From: Desulfohalobiaceae bacterium
GTDB taxonomy: Bacteria; Desulfobacterota; Desulfovibrionia; Desulfovibrionales; Desulfothermaceae
Reading direction: 5' to 3'
Assembly: GCA_027063985.1 (NCBI GenBank)
Contig: JAMOQN010000180.1
Location: forward strand, 1 to 39,195
DNA length: 39,195 bases
Part shown: positions 1 through 9,869 of the stretch, one piece after another
How positions within the stretch are numbered: position 1 is the stretch's first letter
Layout: every line of letters begins with the position of its first letter
Made by a program: the position numbers and the translations under genes
Notes under the pieces: model-generated
What the model was told of the DNA's origin: nothing
Seen by the model: the letters and a program-made list of their open reading frames with translations, nothing else
Databases searched by the model: none

Positions 1-2
1 TG

Positions 3-1217
3 ATTGGTCTCTACTTTCCCGATTCACATATGTGGGGAGGGTTGTTTATCCATTTTTTCAAGGAACTAGAGATTGATTTTGAGCTCATTGATAACACCAA
101 ACTTGATAAACTAAAGGATATAAAAGTATTAATAGTTCCTGGGGGATTTGCATCACAAAAGGCCAGAACATTAAAAGACAGGGGGATTCAGACACTAAGG
201 GAGTATGTGAAAACAGGTGGGATTTATATTGGTATTTGTGGAGGGGCAGGTTTGGCTCTAAATCATGGGGAGTTGAACCTTGGATTATGTCCCTTTGGTA
301 GGAAGAATATGTCTTTGCGTCTCCCAAACTTTAGTGGACATATATGGGTTGATTTAGATCATGATGCATTTTTAGATAGCTCTTTTGTAGAGGATAAAGG
401 GCAGATGCCAGTGTGGTGGCCCTCTCAGTTTGATTGGATTCCTTCTGAAAATGTAAAAGTCTTGGCAAGATATAAGGCCCCAGGAGATGACCTCTGGATT
501 GCAGATATCCCCTATAATATCTTAGAAAAAATGGACATCTCCCATGTAGAGGATATATATGGCATAAATCTAAATTTTGAGTTACTTGTATCTGAACCAT
601 GTATTCTTATTGGGGATTATTTTAAGGGAAGATTTCTTTTAAGTTATCCCCACCTTGAGACCCCTGCGTCTGAGTTTGCCAACAGGTTTTTTGTCCATAT
701 TTTGTCTGATTTTATTCAAGATCAAATTGAATATAGAGAAATTGAGGAGCTTGATCTAAGAAATCCTAAAATAAATTGGGGAGATGAAGACTTAATCTAT
801 GTTAAAAATTCTCTTATAGAGCTTATAGACAAGGCGCAGGAAAATTTTCTTATATGCTGGAGAAAGAAGTGGCTCCTTGGATGGAGAAGGGGAGTTATAG
901 GCCTTTGTTTAAATAGCCTTTTGTGTATGTGTTCATTATTGCTGGAATTTCAACCAACAAAGAGTTCCAAAGAACTCTGGAGGAGAACAAAAAAAGACTT
1001 TTTGGCCCTTTTCAATAAATTCATTCAGTCTTTTGAAGAGTATATAATATTGCAGAGACAATTTTTCCTGGAAAATACCCAACGCCCGCCGGATAAATTT
1101 GGCTCATCAAAAATCCACAACCTGCTTTTAAAATTAACAGGGCCATTTCCTGGAGATGGCGGTTTTTTTAAAGAGCTATATTGCTACTTAGAAAAAATAA
1201 CTACAGCCTTGCTTTAA
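3..1217 (+). CDS. BPL_N-domain (biotin-protein ligase N-terminal / glutamine amidotransferase-like) protein, 5'-truncated by window edge
   Basis: The reading frame is open to the window start (IGLYFPDSHMWGG...). The motifs VLIVPGGFA and GIYIGICGGAGLAL are typical of the GATase1-like BPL_N fold. A C-terminal extension of about 160 aa has no recognised domain. Confidence 0.75.
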   Translation: MGLYFPDSHMWGGLFIHFFKELEIDFELIDNTKLDKLKDIKVLIVPGGFASQKARTLKDRGIQTLREYVKTGGIYIGICGGAGLALNHGELNLGLCPFGRKNMSLRLPNFSGHIWVDLDHDAFLDSSFVEDKGQMPVWWPSQFDWIPSENVKVLARYKAPGDDLWIADIPYNILEKMDISHVEDIYGINLNFELLVSEPCILIGDYFKGRFLLSYPHLETPASEFANRFFVHILSDFIQDQIEYREIEELDLRNPKINWGDEDLIYVKNSLIELIDKAQENFLICWRKKWLLGWRRGVIGLCLNSLLCMCSLLLEFQPTKSSKELWRRTKKDFLALFNKFIQSFEEYIILQRQFFLENTQRPPDKFGSSKIHNLLLKLTGPFPGDGGFFKELYCYLEKITTALL

Positions 1218-1346
1218 TAATTTTGTGTTTAATATAAATTGTGCTTTCCTTTTAAAAACTTTGTTTCCTTTCTAACTTTTCTTGACATAGTAGATAAATT
1301 TTCTCATAGGATATAAAATTTAAAATCTAGTAGGGGAGTATTTATT

Positions 1347-3509
1347 ATGGATAATCAAAGACCTTTATATTTAGACGATGTTGAAACATGTGTTGATGAA
1401 ATTATAAAAAGGGTGGGCAAGGATCTTATAGTAGCAGCTCCTTTTGGCATAGGTAAGCCAAATCATCTTTTAAATGCCCTTTATCAAAGGATAAAAAAAG
1501 ATAAGTCTATCCATCTAAAACTCATTACAGCCCTTAATTTAAACCCCCCTTCCTGGAAAAACGAGTTAGAAAAAAGGCTCATTGAGCCCATGGTGAAAAG
1601 GCTTTGGCCTGACTATCCTGTTTTAGAATATGTGAATGAACTCTCTAATCCTCCTTCAAATTTTGAATTGATCCAGTTTTTTTTCAAACCAGGAGCCAGG
1701 CTTAACTGTGCACACTCTCAACAAAATTTTCTTTGTTCCAATTACACCCATGCAGTGAGAGATGGAATAATTCAGGGTGTAAATGTCCTTGTCCAGCAAA
1801 TAAACAAAAAGGATATAGATGGTAAAAGATATTTTAGCATGAGTTCAGACCCAGATACACATCTAGAAGCTGGACAAATAATGAGAAAGGAAATTGAAAA
1901 CGGCAAAAAAGGAGTTATTGTTGCCCAGACCAATGAAAAGGCTCCATTTATGTATGGCAAGGCACTGGTTGAAGAGGATTTTTACGATGTGGTTGTGGAT
2001 AATAGAAAATATGATTTTGAGATGTTTCATGTGCCAAAGGAGCCTGTATCTCTTACTGACTGGACAGTAGGATTGCAAGCAAGTAGTCTTGTAAAGGATG
2101 GTGGGACACTTCAGGTTGGAATAGGCTCCCTTGGGGATGCTGTTATAAGTGGACTTGTATTAAGGCATCAAAATAATTCAGAGTATAAAAATATTCTAAA
2201 CGATCTTGGTGTATTAGACACTGCTAGTGAATTAATAGGAAATTACGGGGGTACAGGCACATTTGAGGAAGGACTGCATATATCCTCTGAGATGTTTGTT
2301 GACACAATGATAGAACTTTATAAGGCAGGGATCATCAAGAGACGGGTTTATGATGATATTGCTATTCAAAAATTGGTTAATGAGGGGAAAATAAATTCAA
2401 AGATCCATCCAGATGTTCTACAGTATTTAATGGATGAGCTTGCCATTCATCAGCAATTGACCCAAGAAGATGTGGATTACCTGAAAAAATTTGGGATCTT
2501 TAAACAAGAAGTAGCCTTAGAAAATAATGTATTGAAAATTGGTGATAAGGAATTTTCAAATGATTTAGGTGATAAATCAAATTTCAATGAGGTTACCAAA
2601 TATTGCCTTGGAGATCATTTAAAAAATGGAATATTGATAAATGCAAGTTTTTTCTTTGGCCCTAATAAATTTTATGAGTACCTGAGGGCTATGCCTGAAG
2701 AGAGATTAAAAGAGATAAATATGAGGGGGGTTAATGAAATAAATCAACTTTATGGTGATGAAAAATTGAGGTCCCTACAGAGAAAGGATGGGCGTTTTAT
2801 AAATGCTGCACTTATGGTCATGTTAAATGGGACAATAATATCTCATACACTAAATAATTCAAGGGTGTTAAGTGGTCCTGGAGGCCAGTACAACTTTGTT
2901 GCCATGGCGCATGCCCTGCCTGATGCCAGATTTATCATAATGTTGAGGAGCACAAAGACAATTAATGGAAAAGTAACGTCAAATATTGTGTGGGAATATG
3001 GAGAAGCGACAGTTCCAAGGCACCTTAGGGATATCGTGGTTACAGAATACGGCATTGCTGATTTAAGGGGAAAAACAGACAAAGAAGTTATGATGGCCCT
3101 TTTGAATGTAACAGATTCTCGTTTTCAGGAGAAACTTCTTAAAAAGGCCAAAAAAAGTATGAAGATTCCAAAGGGCTATAGAATTCCTGATAGGTTTAGG
3201 TATAATACCCCAGAAAAAATTAATAGTGTGATGCAAAAATACAAGCAAAAGGGTGTTATAAAGGATTTTCCTTTTGGATCTGAGTTCACGAAAGAAGAAT
3301 TGGTTCTTGGAAGAGCATTAAAGGCCTTGGCAAAGGAAAATGTTTTTGGCAAACTCAAACTCACCAAGAGCTTGTTTACAAAAGGATCGTATTCTGCTCA
3401 AGCAAGACCTTATTTGGAGCGGATGAAATTGGATAATCCAAGTACAATGAAAGAGAAATTAATGCAAAAAGTGGTTCTTTATGCACTAAAGAATGCAAAT
3501 GTTATTTAA
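1347..3509 (+). CDS. Acetyl-CoA hydrolase/transferase family protein (CoA-transferase)
   Basis: 720 aa; family-like segments LQVGIGSLGDAV, EGLHISSEMF, SGPGGQYNFVAMAHALPDAR and VVTEYGIADLRGKTDKEV. RBS-like GGGGAG upstream of the ATG. Confidence 0.85.
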   Translation: MDNQRPLYLDDVETCVDEIIKRVGKDLIVAAPFGIGKPNHLLNALYQRIKKDKSIHLKLITALNLNPPSWKNELEKRLIEPMVKRLWPDYPVLEYVNELSNPPSNFELIQFFFKPGARLNCAHSQQNFLCSNYTHAVRDGIIQGVNVLVQQINKKDIDGKRYFSMSSDPDTHLEAGQIMRKEIENGKKGVIVAQTNEKAPFMYGKALVEEDFYDVVVDNRKYDFEMFHVPKEPVSLTDWTVGLQASSLVKDGGTLQVGIGSLGDAVISGLVLRHQNNSEYKNILNDLGVLDTASELIGNYGGTGTFEEGLHISSEMFVDTMIELYKAGIIKRRVYDDIAIQKLVNEGKINSKIHPDVLQYLMDELAIHQQLTQEDVDYLKKFGIFKQEVALENNVLKIGDKEFSNDLGDKSNFNEVTKYCLGDHLKNGILINASFFFGPNKFYEYLRAMPEERLKEINMRGVNEINQLYGDEKLRSLQRKDGRFINAALMVMLNGTIISHTLNNSRVLSGPGGQYNFVAMAHALPDARFIIMLRSTKTINGKVTSNIVWEYGEATVPRHLRDIVVTEYGIADLRGKTDKEVMMALLNVTDSRFQEKLLKKAKKSMKIPKGYRIPDRFRYNTPEKINSVMQKYKQKGVIKDFPFGSEFTKEELVLGRALKALAKENVFGKLKLTKSLFTKGSYSAQARPYLERMKLDNPSTMKEKLMQKVVLYALKNANVI

Positions 3510-3517
3510 ATTATGTA

Positions 3518-3561
3518 ACAGGGGATGGGCTGGTTAAGGGATTTTCCATCCCCTTGTTTGT
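3518..3561 (+). terminator. Putative hairpin terminator after the CoA-transferase gene
   Basis: AGGGGATGG (3520-3528) pairs with CCATCCCCT (3546-3554), followed by a short T-rich stretch. The loop is long and the U tract is weak. Confidence 0.4.
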
Positions 3562-3564
3562 CTG

Positions 3565-4203
3565 GTGATAGTTATGACAAAAATAAAAGAAAAGGTTCCT
3601 TTTTTATCAGAAGTCAAAGGCTTTTTAGCAGAAGATGAAATGGATACATTGTATGAAATGGGGCTAAGCTCTGCTAGAATGGGTCCATGTCTTGAGATTG
3701 GCAGTTATTGTGGCCTCTCTACAATTTGCATAGGCGTTGGTGTTAGAGAAAGTGGAGGAATACTTTTTTCCATTGATCACCATAGGGGCTCAGAGGAACA
3801 TCAAGTTGGTGAAGAATATTTTGACCCAGATCTATATGATGAGAAGTTGGGCAGAATAAATACCTTTAATGAATTTGAAAAGAACATAGAAAGGGCCTTA
3901 TTGTTAGATAATGTTGTCCCAATAGTGGCTAAATCTCATATAGTGGCAAGAAAATGGGCAACTCCCTTATCCTTTGTCTTTATAGACGGAAGTCACAGTT
4001 TTGAGTCTGCCAAAAGAGACTATATATCCTGGGCACCCCATATAATCCCTGGGGGTTTTTTGGGGATACATGACGTGTTTTTTGACCCGACACTGGGAGG
4101 AGATGCACCAAGGCGTGTATATGAAATGGCTCTTGCTTCTGGGCTTTTTGAAGAATATAAATTTGTAAATACCCTTGGAATATTAAAAAGAATAGGGTAT
4201 TGA
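3565..4203 (+). CDS. Class I SAM-dependent methyltransferase (Methyltransf_24-like)
   Basis: The segments CLEIGSYCGLSTICIGVG, ILFSIDHH and FVFIDGSHSFESAKRDYISW match the SAM-binding and metal-site pattern. The start may be the ATG at 3574. Confidence 0.75.
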   Translation: MIVMTKIKEKVPFLSEVKGFLAEDEMDTLYEMGLSSARMGPCLEIGSYCGLSTICIGVGVRESGGILFSIDHHRGSEEHQVGEEYFDPDLYDEKLGRINTFNEFEKNIERALLLDNVVPIVAKSHIVARKWATPLSFVFIDGSHSFESAKRDYISWAPHIIPGGFLGIHDVFFDPTLGGDAPRRVYEMALASGLFEEYKFVNTLGILKRIGY

Positions 4204-4207
4204 GTAT

Positions 4208-5299
4208 TTATACATTTCTGCTTACCCCACTTTTTACAGAAATTAATTTTTTTATTTGTGGCTGAGTAATAAGCCAGTTTTGTAAGAATAGGTTTGATGC
4301 AGGGGTGAGTTTTAAAAGTGCATCTGCCGCCAGAAGGAGCACTCCAGCAGTCCAAGTGGGTTTTTCCTCTGGCCAGAATATTTTAAGCTCCTTTTGATAG
4401 CCAGTCCAATACGCTCCGTCTTTATCTCTATTTTTGTGTAACCAATTAAATAGCTTTATTGCTCTAGAGTTCATCCCTGCTCCTAAAAGGGCTATTACAA
4501 GTTCACAGGATTCAGCAACAGTAATCCAGGGCTCATCGCTTACGCATCTACATCCAAGGTCTTGTTCCACAAATATAGACCATTTTTCATTTATTCTTTT
4601 TTTTGCCTGACTTCCCCTAATCACTCCACACATCACAGGATAAAACCAGTCCATTGCAAAGCGATTTTTTGATGGCCAGGTCCTGTCAAATCGATGGGGC
4701 CTTTTTGTCAGGGCTAATTTAAGTTCTTCCCTGGCCTCTATCCACTTAGGTTTACTTATGCCAATCTTTCTGGCTATTAAAATAGCACTTTCAATGCTCT
4801 TATATATTGATGAGCATCCAGTAATTAAAGAGTCTTTATAAATTTTATTCTCAGGTAGCAAGGCCCAATATATTTCTCCCTCTGGGCTCTGGAGATTCAA
4901 GGCAAATTCAATGGCCGCCTCTACATGCTCCCACATTGTGTATAAAAATTCTATATCTTTAGTAATTAAAAAATAGTGATATAATCCAGTAGCCAGGTAT
5001 GGAGCGTGGTGGGATTCCTTCCTGCTTTTATCTAATGGAACAGTATCATCATATGCAGGCCAAAAGCCTCCATCTGGCTCCTGCATCTTTGCCATCCACA
5101 TAAAAGCCTTTTTTGCTTGCTTAACAAATCCAGCAATTGATAGACCCATTGCAGCTTCTACGTGATCCCAAGGGTCTAAAATGTTTTTTTTAAACCAGGG
5201 GATAGCCCCTGAGGGATATTGATTTTTAGCTATATACCTTGCAGTCTCATTTAGCTCCTTTTTAGATATTAATTTAAAAGGAAATGTATTTTTTACCAC
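4208..5299 (-). CDS. Alpha/alpha-toroid protein, prenyltransferase/squalene-cyclase-like repeat family
   Basis: 363 aa; repeated motifs PSGAIPWF...DPWDHVEAAMG, QEPDGGFWPAYDD and DKDGAYWTGYQ (QW-like). Overlaps the upstream methyltransferase ORF by 7 nt. Confidence 0.6.
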   Translation of the reverse strand: MVKNTFPFKLISKKELNETARYIAKNQYPSGAIPWFKKNILDPWDHVEAAMGLSIAGFVKQAKKAFMWMAKMQEPDGGFWPAYDDTVPLDKSRKESHHAPYLATGLYHYFLITKDIEFLYTMWEHVEAAIEFALNLQSPEGEIYWALLPENKIYKDSLITGCSSIYKSIESAILIARKIGISKPKWIEAREELKLALTKRPHRFDRTWPSKNRFAMDWFYPVMCGVIRGSQAKKRINEKWSIFVEQDLGCRCVSDEPWITVAESCELVIALLGAGMNSRAIKLFNWLHKNRDKDGAYWTGYQKELKIFWPEEKPTWTAGVLLLAADALLKLTPASNLFLQNWLITQPQIKKLISVKSGVSRNV

Positions 5300-6015
5300 T
5301 TTTTTCCCACCTTTTTAAAATATAGAACAACACTTTTACCAATTATGGGACTAAGTATTTTATCCAAGAATCTAGTAAACTTAGGCTTTTTTATTATGTC
5401 TAATACCAGTAACTTATAGTATAGTTTAATTGGAAACCAAGTGTCTCTCTTTTGCCAATTTAGGCATTTTAGCCACCAATATGGAGAGTGCAGGCCATGG
5501 GCATGGTGTTTTTTATAGAGTTTAAAACCCAGTCTTTCAATTTCTATTACCAAAGGAGATACCTTAAAAATTCGAATATGCCCACCCTTTTCATATTTGT
5601 AGTCATCACACAATGCCCAACATATCCTCTCAGGTAAATACCTGGGAACAGACACAACTAAATGGCCATTAGGGGTCAGGACGCTCCATATTTCCTTTAT
5701 TACCCCGTGATAGTTTTCTATATGTTCCAAAACCTCACTGCAGATTACTATATCAAATATTTCTCGTTTAAAAGGTAATATTTCGCATCTGCCCTGTAAA
5801 AGGAGCCAATTTTTATCTTTGTTATTTCCCATGGGGAAATATTTTTTGCAGGTTTCATTGGTCTTTTTTAATGAATCAAAATCAAGATCTAGACCCACAG
5901 CGGTAACTGAGTCTCTGAGGTACACATTGTGAAGGTGTCTTCCTTCTCCACACCCAAGGTCTAGTATTTTGGTGCCTGGCTTTATATTTAAATTGGAAAA
6001 ATCAACTGTTAGCAT
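5293..6015 (-). CDS. Class I SAM-dependent methyltransferase (Methyltransf_11/25-like)
   Basis: Motif I ILDLGCGEGRHLHNVY and FDIVICSEVLEHIENYHGVIKEIWSVLTPNGHLVVSVP. Confidence 0.85.
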   Translation of the reverse strand: MLTVDFSNLNIKPGTKILDLGCGEGRHLHNVYLRDSVTAVGLDLDFDSLKKTNETCKKYFPMGNNKDKNWLLLQGRCEILPFKREIFDIVICSEVLEHIENYHGVIKEIWSVLTPNGHLVVSVPRYLPERICWALCDDYKYEKGGHIRIFKVSPLVIEIERLGFKLYKKHHAHGLHSPYWWLKCLNWQKRDTWFPIKLYYKLLVLDIIKKPKFTRFLDKILSPIIGKSVVLYFKKVGKKW

Positions 6016-7324
6016 GAGTTAAGATGGCCTCCTCATAGACCTCAACAATCTTTTTTGCAGCCAAATTCCAGTTAAAGTTTTCAATTATTCTTTTTCTAGC
6101 CTTTTTCCCCAAATCTTCCATCTCTTTTTGGTTGTTAAATGCGTATATAATGGCCCTAGCAATGGCCTTGGGATCTGCAGGAGGGACTAAGATTCCAGCA
6201 TCTCCAACAACCTCCTTTAGTGCTCCCCCAGTTGTGGAAATAACTGGCTTTTCACACGCCATGGCCTCTGCTGCAGGGAGCCCAAAACCTTCGTAAAGTG
6301 ATGGGGCTACTACCAATGAGGACCTAGCATATTCTTCTACTAATTGCTCTTCATCTAATCCTGATACAAATTTTATAATATTTTCAAGAGAATAATTTTT
6401 TATAATTTTTTCTGTTGAACCGCCTTTTTTGGGTTTGCCAATTACAGTTAATTTTATCTGAGGAAATTCTTTTTTTACAATAAAAATGGCCTCAATTAGA
6501 TAATTAAGCCCTTTTAATGGCACATCTGCACTTGCAGTGGTGATGATTCGAAAAGGCTCTTTTTTAATGTGTGGCAGAGGTCTAAATCTCTCAAAATCCA
6601 CCCCATTATGTACAACAAAAATTTTTTCCATATCTATTTTAAAATCCCTGTGAATATCCTTTTTTGCACTTTCTGATACAGTGAGTATGTGGGAAATTTT
6701 CCTTGCCACCCTCTTTTGCATGGACAAAAAGCTATGCCACCTCTTTATAAGCAGCCGCATAAAAAGATTTTTTTCATGGCGCAGGGAAAATTTTAGATCC
6801 ATGGTTATGGGGTGATGTATTGTGGCAACTAAAGGGAACTTCTTTTTTATAAGTAAGAGTCCATAACTGAGACACTGGTTGTCGTGGATAATATGGTATT
6901 TGGCTTTTGTTTTTTTTAATAAAAGACTTGCTGCCCTTATGCTGAATGCAAGGGGTTCAGGAAATCCTCCAGTATTGTAAGAAATGACTTCATATAAATC
7001 GGCAATATTTTTTATTTTTCTCTTCTTTATGGCGCTTAAGGTCTTTTCATAACCGTAAAAATTCATTCCAGGAAGTGGGATTAGCCTAATACCTTGAAAT
7101 AATTCTGGATAAGGTTCTCCACTAATCACATCTACATGGTGACCTAAATCACGTAGGGCCTTGCTTAAATATTTTACATAAACCCCCTGTCCCCCACAAA
7201 ATGGATTGCTCCTGTAGCTCAAAATGCAGATACTTAAAGTTTTTGGAGGAGTGATTTTTTTATTTCCTAAACGGTAAGTAATTTTTGAGGTGTTTCTATT
7301 TAAGGGTAATTTTAGATGTCTCAT
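6002..7324 (-). CDS. Glycosyltransferase family 4 (GT-B)
   Basis: GGQGVYVKYLSKALRDLGHHVDVISG at the N-terminus; SLYEGFGLPAAEAMACEKPVISTTGGALKEVVGDAGILVPPADPKA at the C-terminus (EX7E motif). Confidence 0.9.
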   Translation of the reverse strand: MRHLKLPLNRNTSKITYRLGNKKITPPKTLSICILSYRSNPFCGGQGVYVKYLSKALRDLGHHVDVISGEPYPELFQGIRLIPLPGMNFYGYEKTLSAIKKRKIKNIADLYEVISYNTGGFPEPLAFSIRAASLLLKKTKAKYHIIHDNQCLSYGLLLIKKKFPLVATIHHPITMDLKFSLRHEKNLFMRLLIKRWHSFLSMQKRVARKISHILTVSESAKKDIHRDFKIDMEKIFVVHNGVDFERFRPLPHIKKEPFRIITTASADVPLKGLNYLIEAIFIVKKEFPQIKLTVIGKPKKGGSTEKIIKNYSLENIIKFVSGLDEEQLVEEYARSSLVVAPSLYEGFGLPAAEAMACEKPVISTTGGALKEVVGDAGILVPPADPKAIARAIIYAFNNQKEMEDLGKKARKRIIENFNWNLAAKKIVEVYEEAILTHANS

Positions 7325-7803
7325 TTTTCAGCAAGTAAATTGGTTAATTTTTGTAATGTTTCATCATTGCCAAAGGAATAGATAAGACCCATCACTTCTA
7401 TGGAAAATACAAGGGCACCTGTTCCTATTTCTTCTTTTGTTATGTTTTCCCCTCTCTGGCACTCTTTTTCTAGTATGTTTAAAAAGAAGTTCCAAAGCTC
7501 AGGTTCCAGTGCTTCTACAATATCTCCAGCGAGTTTTGCAACTTTTTTATTTGCTGAGAATTTGTCCCACAATGCGTCAAAAAATCCTTCAGGTGTTTCT
7601 CTTTTTTTTGTAGTGGTTTGTCTGAGTATCCATATGGTGAAACATGTCATATAAGTGATAATGGGCCTAATTTTTCCCAAGGCAATCTCCTTTGATTTTA
7701 AGAAATTAAAGACTTCAGGACAAAATTTGAGTTGGTCCATTAATTTGCCTGGGCTAAGTTCACCGAGGTGTAAATCAGATAGTTTATCCTTTGAAATGTA
7801 CAT
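7321..7803 (-). CDS. Hypothetical protein, 160 aa, translationally coupled to the GT4 gene
   Basis: Open frame with 4-nt overlap to the downstream glycosyltransferase; all-helical appearance; no family recognised. Confidence 0.6.
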   Translation of the reverse strand: MYISKDKLSDLHLGELSPGKLMDQLKFCPEVFNFLKSKEIALGKIRPIITYMTCFTIWILRQTTTKKRETPEGFFDALWDKFSANKKVAKLAGDIVEALEPELWNFFLNILEKECQRGENITKEEIGTGALVFSIEVMGLIYSFGNDETLQKLTNLLAEK

Positions 7804-7943
7804 TTTTTGAGAATATTATTAGTTAAAGATTTTTTTGGGTTTGAGTTTTCCTCATGCAAATAGGCATTTTTATCTAAATTCCTTGGTGCCATAAACTACT
7901 TGTTAGAAAACATACATATATGAAAAGGTCAACAACCAGTGAG

Positions 7944-9665
7944 TTAGGTGCGTTCCTCTTCTCTAAGTACTCTTCTGAGTACCTTTCCCACTGCCGAAGT
8001 TGGGAGTTCTTTTCTAAATTCTATGTATCTTGGTCGTTTATAACCTGCGAGGCGTTCCTTGCAAAATTCCAATATTTCTTCTTCAGTGGCACTTTCCCCT
8101 TCCTTTAATTGGATAAAGGCCTTTACTACTTCTCCACTTTTTGGGTGTGGTACTCCAATTACTGCTGCTTGTGCTACTTTTGGATGGGCGTATAATACTT
8201 CTTCAACTTCCCTTGGATAACAATTAAATCCACCCACAATTATAAGGTCCTTTTTTCTGTCAGTTATTACTAAGAATCCATCTTTGTCAAAGTGCCCAAT
8301 ATCACCAGTTAAGAAGAATCTTTTTCCTTCTATTTCTCTGAAAACTTGGGCATCAGCCTGGGGATTTTTCCAGTAGCCTTTCATCACCTGGGGGCCTGAG
8401 ACAGCTATTTCTCCATCTTCTCCTTGAGGTAGTTCAATTGTACCTGTATCTAGATCTACTATTTTGATCTCAGTATTTGGAACTGGGAATCCCACTGTCC
8501 CAAATCTTCTTTTTTTCTTGTCTGATGGATTTGCGCAAATCACTGGAGATGTCTCAGTGAGTCCATAGCCTTCATATATTATGCAGCCAGTTTTCCTTTC
8601 AAATTCTTTAGCCAGTTCCACTGGCAACGGAGCACCTCCTGATGCACAACAAATAATAGAGGTCAGGTCAAATTTGTCAATAAGAGGATGATTTATAAAG
8701 GCAGAAAACAAGGTGGGAACCCCTACTACAAAGGTTGGCTTGAATTTTTCTACTTGTTTTAATACCTCTGTAAAAGGTGGATTGCCTGCCCGTGGATCAG
8801 GGATACATATAAGTCTTGAACCACTACTGCAGGCTGCCAACATACAAACGGTCAGTCCAAAGCTGTGATACCAAGGAAGTACACCAAGGTAGCAGTGAAA
8901 CCCTCCTTTTCTAGGTGGTTCTGGGGGAGCGCCTTCTTCGTGGGAAATCCTTATATATTGCTCCAAAGCCATGACGTCGAATACCAAATTGGTGTGAGTC
9001 AAGACAGCTCCTTTGGGTAGACCAGTGGTACCTCCTGTATAAATTAAGACAGCTGGATCATCTGGATCCACTTCTTGGTTTTTTTCTATTGGAGGAGTAT
9101 TGTTTAAAATATCATCTAAAAATTTGTGTTCTGGTCTATGGGACTCAGCTTTAGGGATTTTCCCAAGTAAAGAACCAAGTATAGATTTTACCTTGGGCAA
9201 CCAGTTTTTTATATTGCAGATAACTATGTTATTTTTCCCAACATCAGTACCTTCTGTTGCCTCTAGGGCTGTTTTATAAAATTGTGGGTGGTCCATACAA
9301 AATACCCAAGTTGCTCCTGAATCCTTTAATTGGTGGTTTAGCTCTCCTGGAGTATAGAGGGGATTGCAGTTCACACAGACCCCTCCAGCCTTAAGCACTC
9401 CAAAGAAGATAACTGGATATTGTGGAAGGTTGGGTAAAAATATTGCAACTCTATCCCCTTTTTTCAGACCATTTTTCTTTAAAAAATTGGCAACCCTGTC
9501 TGCATAATCTCTGACTTGTTTAAAGGTCTTAGTGGCTCCCTGAAAAATTGTGTAGGTTTTATCTGGATATAGGTTGGCTGATTGGTCCAATAAATCATAG
9601 AGAGGTTTTTTAAAGCCATTTATTTTAGTTGGGACACCGTCTGGCCAGTAAGGACTTTTTTTCAT
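7944..9665 (-). CDS. fadD: Long-chain-fatty-acid--CoA ligase (AMP-dependent synthetase family)
   Basis: AMP-binding motif YTGGTTGLPKGAVLTH, YEGYGLTETSPVI, LTGDIGHFDKDGFLVITDRKKDLIIVGGFNCYPREVEE, C-terminal PTSAVGKVLRRVLR. Confidence 0.9.
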   Translation of the reverse strand: MKKSPYWPDGVPTKINGFKKPLYDLLDQSANLYPDKTYTIFQGATKTFKQVRDYADRVANFLKKNGLKKGDRVAIFLPNLPQYPVIFFGVLKAGGVCVNCNPLYTPGELNHQLKDSGATWVFCMDHPQFYKTALEATEGTDVGKNNIVICNIKNWLPKVKSILGSLLGKIPKAESHRPEHKFLDDILNNTPPIEKNQEVDPDDPAVLIYTGGTTGLPKGAVLTHTNLVFDVMALEQYIRISHEEGAPPEPPRKGGFHCYLGVLPWYHSFGLTVCMLAACSSGSRLICIPDPRAGNPPFTEVLKQVEKFKPTFVVGVPTLFSAFINHPLIDKFDLTSIICCASGGAPLPVELAKEFERKTGCIIYEGYGLTETSPVICANPSDKKKRRFGTVGFPVPNTEIKIVDLDTGTIELPQGEDGEIAVSGPQVMKGYWKNPQADAQVFREIEGKRFFLTGDIGHFDKDGFLVITDRKKDLIIVGGFNCYPREVEEVLYAHPKVAQAAVIGVPHPKSGEVVKAFIQLKEGESATEEEILEFCKERLAGYKRPRYIEFRKELPTSAVGKVLRRVLREEERT

Positions 9666-9775
9666 TTTTATTTACCTCCAGAAAATAATTTTTATTTTTG
9701 ATTTTGGTTAGAATTTATATAGTTATAAACTAACATTGATATTTTATGCAAGTGTTTTTAAAGAAAAAGGGTTTT

Positions 9776-9819
9776 ATTAAACCTAAGTCTGTCAAAAAGT
9801 TTGACAAACTTAGGTTAAT
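9776..9819. promoter_or_regulatory. Long imperfect dyad between pyk and fadD (terminator of pyk or operator of fadD)
   Basis: ACCTAAGT-c-TGTCAAA-aag-TTTGACA-a-ACTTAGGT: 8 bp + 7 bp stems around one mismatch, extended outward by ATTAA/TTAAT. No strong U tract on either strand. Confidence 0.5.
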
Positions 9820-9869
9820 TGCCTGGCTTATTGGGTTAGAAAGAATTTCACAATGTTGTGTTATTTAAT

